Shown one piece after another: positions 1 through 5,977 of a stretch of DNA of 13,424 nt. The stretch comes from Flavobacterium psychrophilum (lineage in GTDB: Bacteria; Bacteroidota; Bacteroidia; Flavobacteriales; Flavobacteriaceae). Every line of letters starts with the position of its first letter. Within the stretch, counting starts at the first letter, position 1. The position numbers and the translations under genes were made by a program. Location of the stretch: NCBI GenBank assembly GCA_945866505.1, contig CAMBHH010000092.1, positions 1 through 13,424 of the forward strand, read 5' to 3'. Under the pieces are notes generated by a model. The model made no database searches and was not told where the DNA came from. It saw nothing but the letters and a program-made list of their open reading frames with translations.

Positions 1-22
1 AGTTTTTGAAATTTTTTTATTC

Positions 23-326
23 AAGAATTTAAAATTGGAAACCATTGACCAATTATTTTTTCTATCTGAACCGTTGAGCTGTATTCTCAGTCAAATTCTA
101 ATGAAACATAATTTTGACTATTAATCAAACTTTTTACTAAAATGCTAGAAGAATTTCCTTTGAAATCAAAAGATACCGATGAAGCTAATTTTATTAAAAT
201 CAGTTGAATTCCGTCAAGTAGTTGAATTCTAACAGAATGGAAAAAGAGCAATTGCTTTATTTCAGTATTCTGAGAAGTACAAACTATTGAAAAAATTAGC
301 AATAGAATGAATAAATAATTTTTAAT
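23..326 (-). pseudogene. Decayed gene for a small exported protein
   Basis: Read on the minus strand, an open frame without an ATG begins near 326 with IKNYLFILLLIFSIVCTSQN. This looks like a signal peptide (Lys-Asn, then a long hydrophobic run, then Cys/Ser/Gln) whose start codon has become ATT; the nearest later start is a TTG at 302. The frame runs about 80 codons to a TGA at 87-89, then stays open for 21 more codons (EYSSTVQIEKIIGQWFPILNS) to a second TGA at 21-23. I do not recognise the family. A signal-like start without ATG and an internal stop suggest a dying gene. It could also be a short functional gene starting at TTG, or chance in AT-rich DNA. Confidence 0.35.
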
Positions 327-339
327 TAAAATGAATCAA

Positions 340-360
340 ATTTAGAATTTAGAATTAAAG
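340..360. repeat. Heptad tandem repeat (ATTTAGA)
   Basis: Three consecutive 7-base units, ATTTAGA, ATTTAGA and ATTAAAG, lie just outside the decayed gene. The same style of 7-base unit recurs at 3256-3291, 3316-3338 and 10922-10956. Confidence 0.5.
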
Positions 361-412
361 CAGTAAAAATACTAAACTAATAATAAAAATAAGGATATAA
401 AACTGTCAATTT

Positions 413-550
413 ATGATCGAAAATAATAAATTTAAAGATCAAATATATTTGATTCGCAAAATAAACCTTAAAATCGGCAAATGTATTGTACCTTTAGATT
501 ACGAAAAAACCTTGGTGAAATACGAACCAGATATGATTTTTAAATATTAA
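413..550 (+). CDS. Small ORF of 45 residues, unknown
   Basis: An ATG frame of 45 codons (MIENNKFKDQIYLIRKINLK, ending in DMIFKY) closed by TAA. Composition is protein-like: charged, with Lys, Ile and Tyr, and with mixed codons including GGC, CCT and CGC that are not expected from pure AT drift. There is no signal peptide or membrane segment. An AAGGA lies about 15 bases before the ATG, too far to be a convincing ribosome site. The stop codon overlaps the first arm of the 549-585 palindrome, which could terminate its transcript. It could be a real small gene or the C-terminal remnant of a larger one; I recognise no family. Confidence 0.33.
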   Translation: MIENNKFKDQIYLIRKINLKIGKCIVPLDYEKTLVKYEPDMIFKY

Positions 551-585
551 AGACCTGTTAGACTTTTAAGATCTCACAGGTCTTT
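549..585 (+). terminator. Palindrome or terminator after the small ORF
   Basis: AAAGACCTGT (549-558) pairs exactly with ACAGGTCTTT (576-585). After one mismatch, AGA (560-562) pairs with TCT (572-574), and CTT/AAG can pair inside. The left arm begins with A residues and the right arm ends in TTT, so it resembles a bidirectional intrinsic terminator. From general knowledge, palindromes of the AGACCTGT...ACAGGTCT type are dispersed in Flavobacterium genomes, so it may equally be a repeat element. Confidence 0.5.
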
Positions 586-874
586 CACAAAAAATCAATG
601 GGTTTCAAATTCAAAATGAATTTTGATACTATTTTACTATCGCAAAATAGGTTCTGTTACTATATAAAAAACGATATTTTTTATTCCAATTATAATGATT
701 TTTAGATTTATAGCAATTAAATAATGACAGTCATTCAAGATGGATTTTGTTATGCCTTCAATCAAGTTTCCCGATTTTATAAAGGGTTTTAATTATAAAA
801 AAACTTTCTAAAATCAACATTTAGTGGGTTTCGATTTTAAGTATATTAGTTCCTATTTGTCGAACAATAGCAAA
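586..874. other. AT-rich spacer without a recognisable gene
   Basis: No ORF above about 35 codons is convincing. Short frames exist (598-702, 725-793 and 740-811) but none has a signal or family I recognise. A perfect 13-base palindrome, AATGACAGTCATT, sits at 723-735. AAAATC (810-815) and GATTTT (833-838) could pair across a 17-base loop, followed on the minus strand by seven T residues (797-803), which might end the minus-strand transcript leaving 875. That hairpin is weak. Confidence 0.4.
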
Positions 875-1378
875 TCATTTAGCATTAACAATATTCTGAA
901 AATTCTTTTTGAGTTCAGCACTTTTTTGAGCAGAAATAGCGTAAACCACTTTTTTGGTTCCAGTATTCACGATAATTTGCTTTAAATCATTTTCCAAAGC
1001 GATTTTTGGAGGACTATTCAACTTTAAGGTGCAAGCCCCATCAAAATAGCCATCGTCCTCGATAGTTTCAACTTCTGAGACGACCGTTCCATCACTAAAA
1101 ATGGCTGAAATTGTCATCTTTATGTTTAAAGTTGTGGTAAAAAAGCCATCCATAACCAACATTATATGATAGGCGTTTTTCAATTCAGCACCCTTAAATT
1201 CATGACGAGTGATATTATATTTTAAGCCTTTAGCCAAGGTTGGAAATGTTTTGGAACAATCTAATTCAAAACTTGCCACATCACCTTCCTCATTAACAGT
1301 TGTTATTATTTTTGCTTCTTGGGCATTTACAATAACGCTTGTCATTAAGAATGCTATAGCTAATGCTAGTTTTCTCAT
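875..1378 (-). CDS. Exported protein of unknown function, 167 residues
   Basis: Unrecognised protein. The start is taken at the ATG at 1378 rather than the upstream one at 1438, because it gives a clean signal peptide: MRKLALAIAFLMTSVIVNAQ, with predicted cleavage after AQ at residue 20. The longer frame would run into the preceding aldolase gene. The mature part (about 147 residues) is a mix of alternating hydrophobic and polar stretches that suggests beta strands, followed by a basic, probably helical tail (KSAELKKNFQNIVNAK). There is no membrane segment after the signal and no lipobox, so it should be soluble in the periplasm or secreted. It has two Cys in the mature form, near residues 42 and 116. 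It begins 13 bases after the transaldolase stop, so the two are probably cotranscribed, though the products act in different compartments. Confidence 0.8.
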   Translation of the reverse strand: MRKLALAIAFLMTSVIVNAQEAKIITTVNEEGDVASFELDCSKTFPTLAKGLKYNITRHEFKGAELKNAYHIMLVMDGFFTTTLNIKMTISAIFSDGTVVSEVETIEDDGYFDGACTLKLNSPPKIALENDLKQIIVNTGTKKVVYAISAQKSAELKKNFQNIVNAK

Positions 1379-1391
1379 TATTTGTATGTTT

Positions 1392-2048
1392 TTATTTATT
1401 TCCTTTTTCGAAATCAGCCACAAATTGTGCCAAACCAATATCAGTTAATGGGTGTTTCAATAATCCATATATTGCTGAAAGCGGTCCTGTAATTACATCG
1501 GCACCAATTTTAGCACAGTTCACTATGTGCATGGTATGGCGAACTGAAGCTGCAAGAATTTGAGTTTCGTAACCATAATTTTCATAAATATCTCTAATTT
1601 CTTGAATTAAATTCAAACCATCGGTTGAAACATCGTCCAAACGACCAATAAAAGGAGAAACATAAGTGGCACCAGCTTTGGCCGCCAATAAAGCTTGACC
1701 TGCAGAAAACACCAAAGTTACATTCGTTCTAACTCCCTTGTCTGAAAAATATTTGGCAGCCATAACACCTTCTTTGGTCATAGGTAATTTCACTACAATC
1801 TGTTCGTGTAAATCGACCAATTCTTCTCCTTCCTTCACCATTCCGTCAAAATCCAATGCATTTACTTCAGCACTTACATCTCCATCTACAAGGTTGCAAA
1901 TGTCAACATAATGTTTCAAAATATTGTTTTTCCCGGTAATTCCCTCCTTTGCCATCAATGATGGATTGGTAGTTACGCCGTCTAAAACGCCTAATGCTTG
2001 TGCTTCTTTAATTTGAGCTAAATTTGCTGTGTCAATAAAAAATTTCAT
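1392..2048 (-). CDS. fsa: Fructose-6-phosphate aldolase / transaldolase, FSA-TalC type
   Basis: Class I aldolase of the small transaldolase family, acting on sugar phosphates in the cytoplasm (dihydroxyacetone transfer linked to the non-oxidative pentose phosphate pathway). The start at 2048 gives MKFFIDTANLAQIKEA, the canonical family beginning; the frame upstream (KPDPWVKPKKIKN...) runs through spacer hairpins and is not protein-like. Visible motifs are Asp6, VTTNPS (25-30), VVKLPMT (85-91) with the Schiff-base Lys87, and SPFIGRLDD (131-139). At 218 residues it matches the short FSA/TalC subgroup (about 220) and not the long TalB type (about 315). I cannot tell from sequence whether the main activity is transaldolase or fructose-6-phosphate aldolase. 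A gene for a small exported protein follows after 13 bases. Confidence 0.93.
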   Translation of the reverse strand: MKFFIDTANLAQIKEAQALGVLDGVTTNPSLMAKEGITGKNNILKHYVDICNLVDGDVSAEVNALDFDGMVKEGEELVDLHEQIVVKLPMTKEGVMAAKYFSDKGVRTNVTLVFSAGQALLAAKAGATYVSPFIGRLDDVSTDGLNLIQEIRDIYENYGYETQILAASVRHTMHIVNCAKIGADVITGPLSAIYGLLKHPLTDIGLAQFVADFEKGNK

Positions 2049-2082
2049 ATATATTAATTTAATTGTGTTTTTAATTTTTTTT

Positions 2083-2190
2083 GGCTTGACCCAAGGGTCA
2101 GGCTTTATGTTACAATCCACGCTCTAAAGTGTGGGATTTCCTCTTCAACCCCTCACTCAAGTGTAAAATACCTAAAAGCGATCAGCTTTT
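2083..2190. repeat. Cluster of three hairpins in the spacer before the transaldolase
   Basis: Three separate inverted repeats lie in a 195-base spacer. TGACCC/GGGTCA (2087-2092 and 2095-2100) extends through wobble pairs to about 2083-2104. AATCCACGC (2114-2122) pairs with GTGTGGGATT (2129-2138) with one bulge and a TCTAAA loop. AAAAGC (2174-2179) pairs with GCTTTT (2185-2190) around a five-base loop; on the minus strand this last one, ending in TTTT, could be a weak terminator after the small membrane protein gene. The other two are followed by A-rich sequence on the minus strand and do not look like terminators. Confidence 0.5.
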
Positions 2191-2244
2191 CTACTATTAA
2201 TCTCAATTCTTAAGCAAATATCGAAACAAAATTACAATTTATAA

Positions 2245-2445
2245 TTACTTAACAGAATTGTTTTTATTCAATTCTTTTAACTCATCACGAATTTCTTCAA
2301 GCACATTAAGCATATCTTCTTTATAAAGTTCACTATTATTTATTCTATCACTCAATGATTCCAATATCCTTCTAATAAAAAACCAAATAGCGATAACTAC
2401 TAAAACACCAAAAAAAGCTGGGATGAATTCTGTAATATTTTCCAT
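2245..2445 (-). CDS. Small single-pass membrane protein with helical tail
   Basis: A 66-residue protein with an N-terminal hydrophobic segment (about residues 8-24, FIPAFFGVLVVIAIWFF) followed by RR and then a highly charged, heptad-like helix (ILESLSDRI...LYKEDMLNVLEEIRDELKELNKNN). The pattern predicts a membrane anchor with a cytoplasmic coiled coil, as expected from the positive-inside rule. There is no lipobox or cleavage site, and I cannot assign a family. It starts 4 bases after the stop of the SDR gene, so the two are almost certainly translated from one mRNA. Codon use and composition match its neighbours, and the frame is too well structured to be chance. Its role may be as a small partner or regulator; nothing in the sequence says of what. 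Confidence 0.75.
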   Translation of the reverse strand: MENITEFIPAFFGVLVVIAIWFFIRRILESLSDRINNSELYKEDMLNVLEEIRDELKELNKNNSVK

Positions 2446-2449
2446 ATTC

Positions 2450-3253
2450 TTATATTCTATAATGATTCATCAACATTTTTTCATAGACTTTATCCGGCAA
2501 AATTCTCTTTAAAACAATTGAAAACTTTTGCATAAATACACCTACTTTGTAATGAATTTTTGGACTTGGATTTTGAATGATTTTATAAACGGCTTCCGCC
2601 ATTTGGTTAGGATTACTGCCGCTATCCACGTGTTCGTTCATCAATTTCAGCGTATTCCCATACGGAATTTCATATACAGAATCCTTGATTAAAGGCGTAT
2701 GAAAACGTCCCGAAGCAATGTTAGTGACAAAATCTCCTGGAGCAACATTCGTAATCTGAATTCCAAAAGATTTCACTTCCATTCGCAAGGCTTCGGTGAT
2801 TAATTCCAAAGCACCTTTTGAAGCCGAATAAACGCTGCGATACGGCAAACCCATATAACCTGCGATTGAAGTTATATTAATAATCAAACCCGATTTCTGC
2901 GAACGCATTTGCGGCAAAACGGCTTTCATCATTTCGATGGGACCAAAGAAATTAGTTTCAAAATTATTCCTGATTTCGGCAGTTGGAATTTCTTCTAAAG
3001 GCCCTGTAATTCCAACACCAGCGTTATTAATTACAATATCAATTCGGCCAGAAACAGCAATGATATTGGCCACAGCCAAATGTATTGATTCTGTATTGCG
3101 AACATCTAAGGCTACTAGTGGAAAAACCGAGTTCAAAACTTTTTCCGGATTCCTGCTTGTTCCATAAACAATGAAGCCTTTATGGTGCAAAAATTCGCCA
3201 ATAGATTTTCCAATTCCTGAAGAACCACCTGTGATTAGAACTACTTTTTCCAT
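2450..3253 (-). CDS. Short-chain dehydrogenase/reductase (SDR), NAD(P)-dependent
   Basis: Classical SDR oxidoreductase of 267 residues, cytoplasmic. The Rossmann nucleotide-binding motif TGGSSGIG is at 8-15, NNAG at 76-79, and the catalytic triad is Ser129 (INITSIAG), Tyr142 and Lys146 (YSASK), with Asn99-Asn102 region residues in the expected place. The PG motif is at 172-173. A Thr-Ser-Arg after the second beta strand (about 32-34) favours NADP(H), since a basic residue there usually binds the 2'-phosphate; this is inference. The substrate cannot be read from sequence. The C-terminal part (about 195-267) carries an amphipathic, basic stretch (MQKFSIVLKRILPDKVYEKM) of the kind seen in SDRs acting on lipid-like substrates. 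It is followed 4 bases later by a small membrane protein gene. No clear TAnnTTTG promoter is found in the 100 bases upstream, which hold heptad repeats. Confidence 0.92.
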   Translation of the reverse strand: MEKVVLITGGSSGIGKSIGEFLHHKGFIVYGTSRNPEKVLNSVFPLVALDVRNTESIHLAVANIIAVSGRIDIVINNAGVGITGPLEEIPTAEIRNNFETNFFGPIEMMKAVLPQMRSQKSGLIINITSIAGYMGLPYRSVYSASKGALELITEALRMEVKSFGIQITNVAPGDFVTNIASGRFHTPLIKDSVYEIPYGNTLKLMNEHVDSGSNPNQMAEAVYKIIQNPSPKIHYKVGVFMQKFSIVLKRILPDKVYEKMLMNHYRI

Positions 3254-3255
3254 TG

Positions 3256-3291
3256 TTATGGGTTATAAGTTATGAGGTTATGGGTTTGAGT
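3256..3291. repeat. Heptad tandem repeat (GTTATGG type)
   Basis: Five 7-base units directly before the SDR start: GTTATGG, GTTATAA, GTTATGA, one extra G, GTTATGG and GTTTGAG. Confidence 0.6.
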
Positions 3292-3315
3292 CTACAGGTT
3301 TTGAGTAATTCCAAT

Positions 3316-3338
3316 CTTAACTTTTAACTCCTAACTCC
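3316..3338. repeat. Heptad tandem repeat (TTTAACT type)
   Basis: Three 7-base units, CTTAACT, TTTAACT and CCTAACT, followed by CC. Read on the other strand these are AGTTAGG/AGTTAAA, the same style as the other heptad arrays in the window. Confidence 0.6.
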
Positions 3339-3345
3339 ATCGGGT

Positions 3346-3374
3346 AAAAATAAAAAAATCTTCCCAAAGGAAGA
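3346..3374 (-). terminator. Intrinsic terminator downstream of the SRP RNA
   Basis: On the minus strand TCTTCC, a TTTG loop and GGAAGA form a 6-bp hairpin (3359-3374), followed at once by TTTTTTT, A, TTTTT. This is a textbook intrinsic terminator for the transcript that begins at the SRP RNA promoter. Confidence 0.8.
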
Positions 3375-3401
3375 CTATAATTTTTATGTAATTTGGAAAA
3401 G

Positions 3402-3422
3402 AATCTGAAATAAATTCAGATT
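3402..3422 (-). other. Hairpin between SRP RNA and its terminator
   Basis: AATCTGAA (3402-3409) pairs perfectly with TTCAGATT (3415-3422) around a five-base loop. On the minus strand it lies 8 bases after the SRP RNA 3' end and is followed only by CTTTTCC, so it may be a weak first terminator or a processing or protecting hairpin for the RNA 3' end. Confidence 0.45.
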
Positions 3423-3430
3423 TAAAAAAT

Positions 3431-3523
3431 GGCAAGCGACCTACATCGCACCGCTCAACCACGTACCCTTGCTATGTTCCCATCCTGGGGGATTTTGCAG
3501 GAGCTGGTCGTGTAGGACTTGCC
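3431..3523 (-). ncRNA. ffs: Signal recognition particle RNA (small, 4.5S type)
   Basis: On the minus strand this 93-base segment folds into one long hairpin closed by GGCAAG...CTTGCC and then CCTACA...TGTAGG. Its tip carries the SRP domain IV signature: CCAGG, then ATG, the GGAA tetraloop, CAT, then AGCAAGGG, so the asymmetric and symmetric loops bound by Ffh are both recognisable. Length is near the usual 90-115 for small bacterial SRP RNA, and no Alu domain is present. The RNA pairs with Ffh to target membrane and exported proteins to FtsY and the translocon. A strong promoter ends just before its 5' end, and a terminator lies 57 bases past its 3' end, so it is an independent unit. The exact ends are inferred from the closing helix. 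Confidence 0.93.
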
Positions 3524-3527
3524 GGTG

Positions 3528-3557
3528 CAAATATACACTCTTTTTATATTTTTGCAA
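3528..3557 (-). promoter_or_regulatory. Promoter of SRP RNA (TTG, 19 bases, TATATTTG)
   Basis: On the minus strand a perfect Bacteroidota -7 box TATATTTG (3535-3528) lies 19 bases after a TTG -33 element (3557-3555). Transcription should start a few bases downstream, at or near the first G of the SRP RNA at 3523. Confidence 0.85.
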
Positions 3558-3561
3558 GCGC

Positions 3562-3592
3562 TTTGCTCCTATAAAATATCGTTGTATATTGC
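3562..3592 (+). promoter_or_regulatory. Candidate promoter of the glutaminyl cyclase gene
   Basis: TTTG (3562-3565), 19 bases, then TATATTGC (3585-3592), matching TAnnTTTG at most positions. The start would fall about 15 bases before the ATG. The spacing equals that of the SRP RNA promoter; the imperfect -7 box suggests weaker expression. Confidence 0.5.
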
Positions 3593-3611
3593 ATCATCAA
3601 AATTTTAATTT

Positions 3612-4667
3612 ATGAGAAATTATAACTTCCTATTTATCATTTTATTAGGTATCACATTAGCTAATTGCGGAGGTGCAAAAAAAGGTGAAAATACTTTATT
3701 TACTTTCGATGAGTCTCAGTTTAAAGAAAAATATCAATCTCAAGATGCTCTGGAATTGGGAATTTTAAACTCCAATTCAAAAACCGTTGATAGTGTTGTT
3801 TATTATAATAACGATTTGAAAATTGGTTCTAAAAAAGGTCTTAACAAATTAGTTTTCAATTTAAAAGACCAAAAATTAGGCTATCAAAACCTGAAAGCAG
3901 TAGTTTATTTCGAAGGTGAAAATTCAGAAGCTACCACTCGAATTGAATTGGTTTCAAACATAGAACCTAAATTATTAAAATACACCATTGTCAACACATA
4001 TCCTCACGATACTGCATCTTTTACTGAGGGTTTAGAGTTTTACAAGGATACTTTGTATGAAAGTACTGGCTCAGGAAATAATTGTAAATCTTATTTAAGG
4101 AAATACGATTATAAAACAGGGAAAATTTTCAAACAAATTGATCTTGATTCGAAGTATTTTGGAGAAGGAATCACTTTTATAAACAATAAAATCTATCAAT
4201 TGACGTGGCAAAGTAAAACAGGGTTTATTTATAATGCCAATAGTTGGAAACTGGAAAAGACTTTTACTTTCGACAAAGATATCGAAGGTTGGGGAATGAC
4301 AAATGATGGAAAATACATTTATCAATCTGATGGAACCGAGAAAATTTGGAAAATGAATCCAGAAAACCAAAAGATGACGGGTTATATCAATGTATATTCT
4401 GCAAGTTCTAAAATAAAATCCGTAAACGAACTTGAATGGATTGATGGTAAAATCTATGTGAATGTCTGGCAAAAAGACGCTATTGCTGTCGTAAATCCTA
4501 GTAGCGGTGCTGTAGAAGGAATTTTGGATCTTTCAGGTTTAAGAAAATCAATAAAATTTCCTCAAGCTGAAGTCCTCAATGGAATCGCCTACAACACAAA
4601 AACCAAAACCATTTTTGTAACCGGCAAACAATGGGAAAAAATGTTCGAAATAACGGTTTCAGAATAG
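3612..4667 (+). CDS. Glutaminyl-peptide cyclotransferase lipoprotein (plant/bacterial beta-propeller type)
   Basis: Glutamine cyclotransferase family (PF05096) protein of 351 residues; the family converts N-terminal Gln of peptides to pyroglutamate with release of ammonia. A type II signal with Cys19 (ITLANCGG) predicts a lipoprotein, although Asn at -1 is unusual for a lipobox. Residues about 25-118 form an extra N-terminal, probably Ig-like beta domain. The propeller begins near 120 with YTIVNTYPHDTASFTEGLEF and continues with YESTGSG (149-155), GEGITF (184-189), YQLTWQ (195-200), GWGMTNDGKYIYQSDG (226-241), NELEWIDGKIYVNVW (272-286) and a closing LNGIAYN...FVTGKQW. These strings are typical of the family. 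No acidic export signal follows the Cys, so surface display is not indicated. The gene converges on the lactonase gene across a shared terminator. Confidence 0.9.
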   Translation: MRNYNFLFIILLGITLANCGGAKKGENTLFTFDESQFKEKYQSQDALELGILNSNSKTVDSVVYYNNDLKIGSKKGLNKLVFNLKDQKLGYQNLKAVVYFEGENSEATTRIELVSNIEPKLLKYTIVNTYPHDTASFTEGLEFYKDTLYESTGSGNNCKSYLRKYDYKTGKIFKQIDLDSKYFGEGITFINNKIYQLTWQSKTGFIYNANSWKLEKTFTFDKDIEGWGMTNDGKYIYQSDGTEKIWKMNPENQKMTGYINVYSASSKIKSVNELEWIDGKIYVNVWQKDAIAVVNPSSGAVEGILDLSGLRKSIKFPQAEVLNGIAYNTKTKTIFVTGKQWEKMFEITVSE

Positions 4668-4680
4668 TTTAATAGCTGTC

Positions 4681-4714
4681 TCTTCACCTTTTTACTCTGA
4701 TAAAAAGGTGAAGA
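4681..4714. terminator. Bidirectional intrinsic terminator between convergent genes
   Basis: A perfect 14-base inverted repeat, TCTTCACCTTTTTA (4681-4694) and TAAAAAGGTGAAGA (4701-4714), with loop CTCTGA. GC-containing bases lie at the outer stem and T/A runs at the inner stem. It lies 13 bases after one stop codon and 11 bases before the other and can serve both strands. Confidence 0.8.
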
Positions 4715-4725
4715 TATAGTGATAA

Positions 4726-5838
4726 TTAAATCTTAGTAAATACCAAACAAACTGGTGAACACAATTCTATTTTCTTGCCAGTCACAGTAAGGCTTCCTGT
4801 TGTTGCATCTCTTTTGAAAATCAAAATGTCATTGGTATATTGATGTCCTACTAAGAGAAAATTCCCCGTTGGATCAATAGTGAAATTCCGCGGTCCTTTT
4901 CCTAAAGTACTAGTCCGTTGCACAAATTCTAATTTTCCGTTTTTCAAAATCTTGAATGCAGAAATGTCATTAGCCGTTCCGCGATTGGTAGCATATAAAA
5001 ACTTTCCATCTGGCGAAATATGAATGTCGGCTGCGCCAATATCTCCTTTAAAATCTGAAGCAACAACCGTGGTTTCGCTCACTTTATTCAAAATTCCTTT
5101 AGCGTAGCTAAACGAAGTTATAGTTCCGTCTAATTCTTGCAAAACGTAAACAAATTTTCCATCTTTACTAAATATCAAATGTCTAGGACCACTTCCTGCT
5201 TTAACCTCAAAACTGCTTTTTAGTTGTAAAACTTCTGTTGCTGAATTTGCATTATATTGATATGAATATACCTTGTCCGTTCCTAAATCATTGGACAAAA
5301 CATATTTTTTGTCTGGAGAAAAATACACCATATGAACGTGAGCAGCTTCTTGCCGTTTGGCATTGATACTTTTTCCAGTATGTTGTACCACTTGCGTCAC
5401 TTCGCCAATACTTCCATCATTATTCTTGCTCAAAACCGAAATAGTACCACTAGAATAATTAGCTGTAATTACGTTCTTTTCGTCATTGATTATATAACAA
5501 GGATTCAGTCCGTTTGGGTTTTGATAATTAATAAAATCCAATTTTCCGCTTTTTGAATTGAATCCAAAAGCACTAACAGAACTTTTTTTATCGTTTTCGC
5601 TTACCGAATAAACAAATTTATTTTCACTAGAAACCGTCAAATAACTTGGATTAATAATATTTTCGGTAGTATTTTTAAGTTTAAAATCGCCAGTATTCGA
5701 ATCGAATTCATAAACATAGATGCCTTTGCTGTCGCAACTTTTGGTGTAGGTACCAATTAAAAGATTGAATTTTTTCTCTTGTGCTTGTAAAAAGCTGAAA
5801 GCAAAAATAGTAAGAAGGATTAAAGTTACTTTTTTCAT
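4726..5838 (-). CDS. Exported lactonase, 6-phosphogluconolactonase-like beta-propeller
   Basis: A 370-residue member of the Lactonase family (PF10282), the seven-bladed propeller family of E. coli Pgl (YbhE). A signal peptide (MKKVTLILLTIFAFSFLQAQ, cleaved after residue 20) precedes FNLLIGTYTKSCDSKGIYVYEFD, the usual family opening. Blade motifs repeat through the protein: NPSYLTVSSENKFVYSV, HMVYFSPDKKYVLSNDLGTDKVYSY, GPRHLIFSKDGKFVYVLQEL, ADIHISPDGKFLYATNRG and GPRNFTIDPTGNFLLVGHQ. Conserved His and Asp positions of the family are retained. The signal peptide puts it in the periplasm, away from cytoplasmic 6-phosphogluconolactone, so the physiological substrate is probably another sugar lactone; calling it pentose-phosphate Pgl would be unsafe. 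Its promoter lies at 5905-5936, with a 19-base palindrome in the leader. Confidence 0.88.
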   Translation of the reverse strand: MKKVTLILLTIFAFSFLQAQEKKFNLLIGTYTKSCDSKGIYVYEFDSNTGDFKLKNTTENIINPSYLTVSSENKFVYSVSENDKKSSVSAFGFNSKSGKLDFINYQNPNGLNPCYIINDEKNVITANYSSGTISVLSKNNDGSIGEVTQVVQHTGKSINAKRQEAAHVHMVYFSPDKKYVLSNDLGTDKVYSYQYNANSATEVLQLKSSFEVKAGSGPRHLIFSKDGKFVYVLQELDGTITSFSYAKGILNKVSETTVVASDFKGDIGAADIHISPDGKFLYATNRGTANDISAFKILKNGKLEFVQRTSTLGKGPRNFTIDPTGNFLLVGHQYTNDILIFKRDATTGSLTVTGKKIELCSPVCLVFTKI

Positions 5839-5870
5839 AATGTGTTATATATTCTTGTCTGTATCTTACC

Positions 5871-5889
5871 GCAAATAATTATTATTTGC
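5871..5889. promoter_or_regulatory. Perfect 19-base palindrome in the lactonase leader
   Basis: GCAAATAATTATTATTTGC is a perfect inverted repeat with a single central base. It lies between the predicted lactonase promoter and its ATG at 5838. A symmetric, GC-capped palindrome just after a transcription start suggests a repressor operator; a short mRNA hairpin is the alternative. Confidence 0.5.
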
Positions 5890-5904
5890 AATTTTTACAT
5901 CCTC

Positions 5905-5936
5905 CAAATATAATGTAATTCCAAGATAATCTGCAA
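5905..5936 (-). promoter_or_regulatory. Promoter of the exported lactonase gene
   Basis: On the minus strand a perfect TATATTTG -7 box (5912-5905) stands 21 bases after a TTG (5936-5934). The leader to the ATG at 5838 would be about 60 bases and contains the 5871-5889 palindrome. Confidence 0.65.
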
Positions 5937-5965
5937 TCCAATTTCTAAAATATAAATCAAAATAC

Positions 5966-5973
5966 TATCTTTG
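5966..5973 (+). promoter_or_regulatory. -7 box almost abutting the BatA-like start codon
   Basis: TATCTTTG matches TAnnTTTG perfectly and ends 4 bases before the ATG at 5978. A start at the normal distance would give a transcript with almost no leader. No clear TTTG -33 element is present at 19-21 bases upstream. Confidence 0.55.
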
Positions 5974-5977
5974 AAAA

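Noticed and set aside
1379..1438. 20-residue N-terminal extension of the exported protein
   Set aside because: It would overlap the transaldolase gene and hide the signal peptide.
1209..1563. Overlapping plus-strand frames opposite the exported protein and transaldolase genes
   Set aside because: They are antisense to two well-supported minus-strand genes and have no protein family features.
2049..2120. 24-residue N-terminal extension of the transaldolase
   Set aside because: The extension is encoded by spacer hairpins, and the family starts at MKFFIDTAN.
3431..3523. Reading the structured RNA as a plus-strand RNA or riboswitch of the glutaminyl cyclase gene
   Set aside because: The domain IV signature, promoter and terminator all fit SRP RNA on the minus strand.
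4095..4472. Minus-strand frame of 125 codons
   Set aside because: Antisense to the glutaminyl cyclase gene, whose motifs run through this region.
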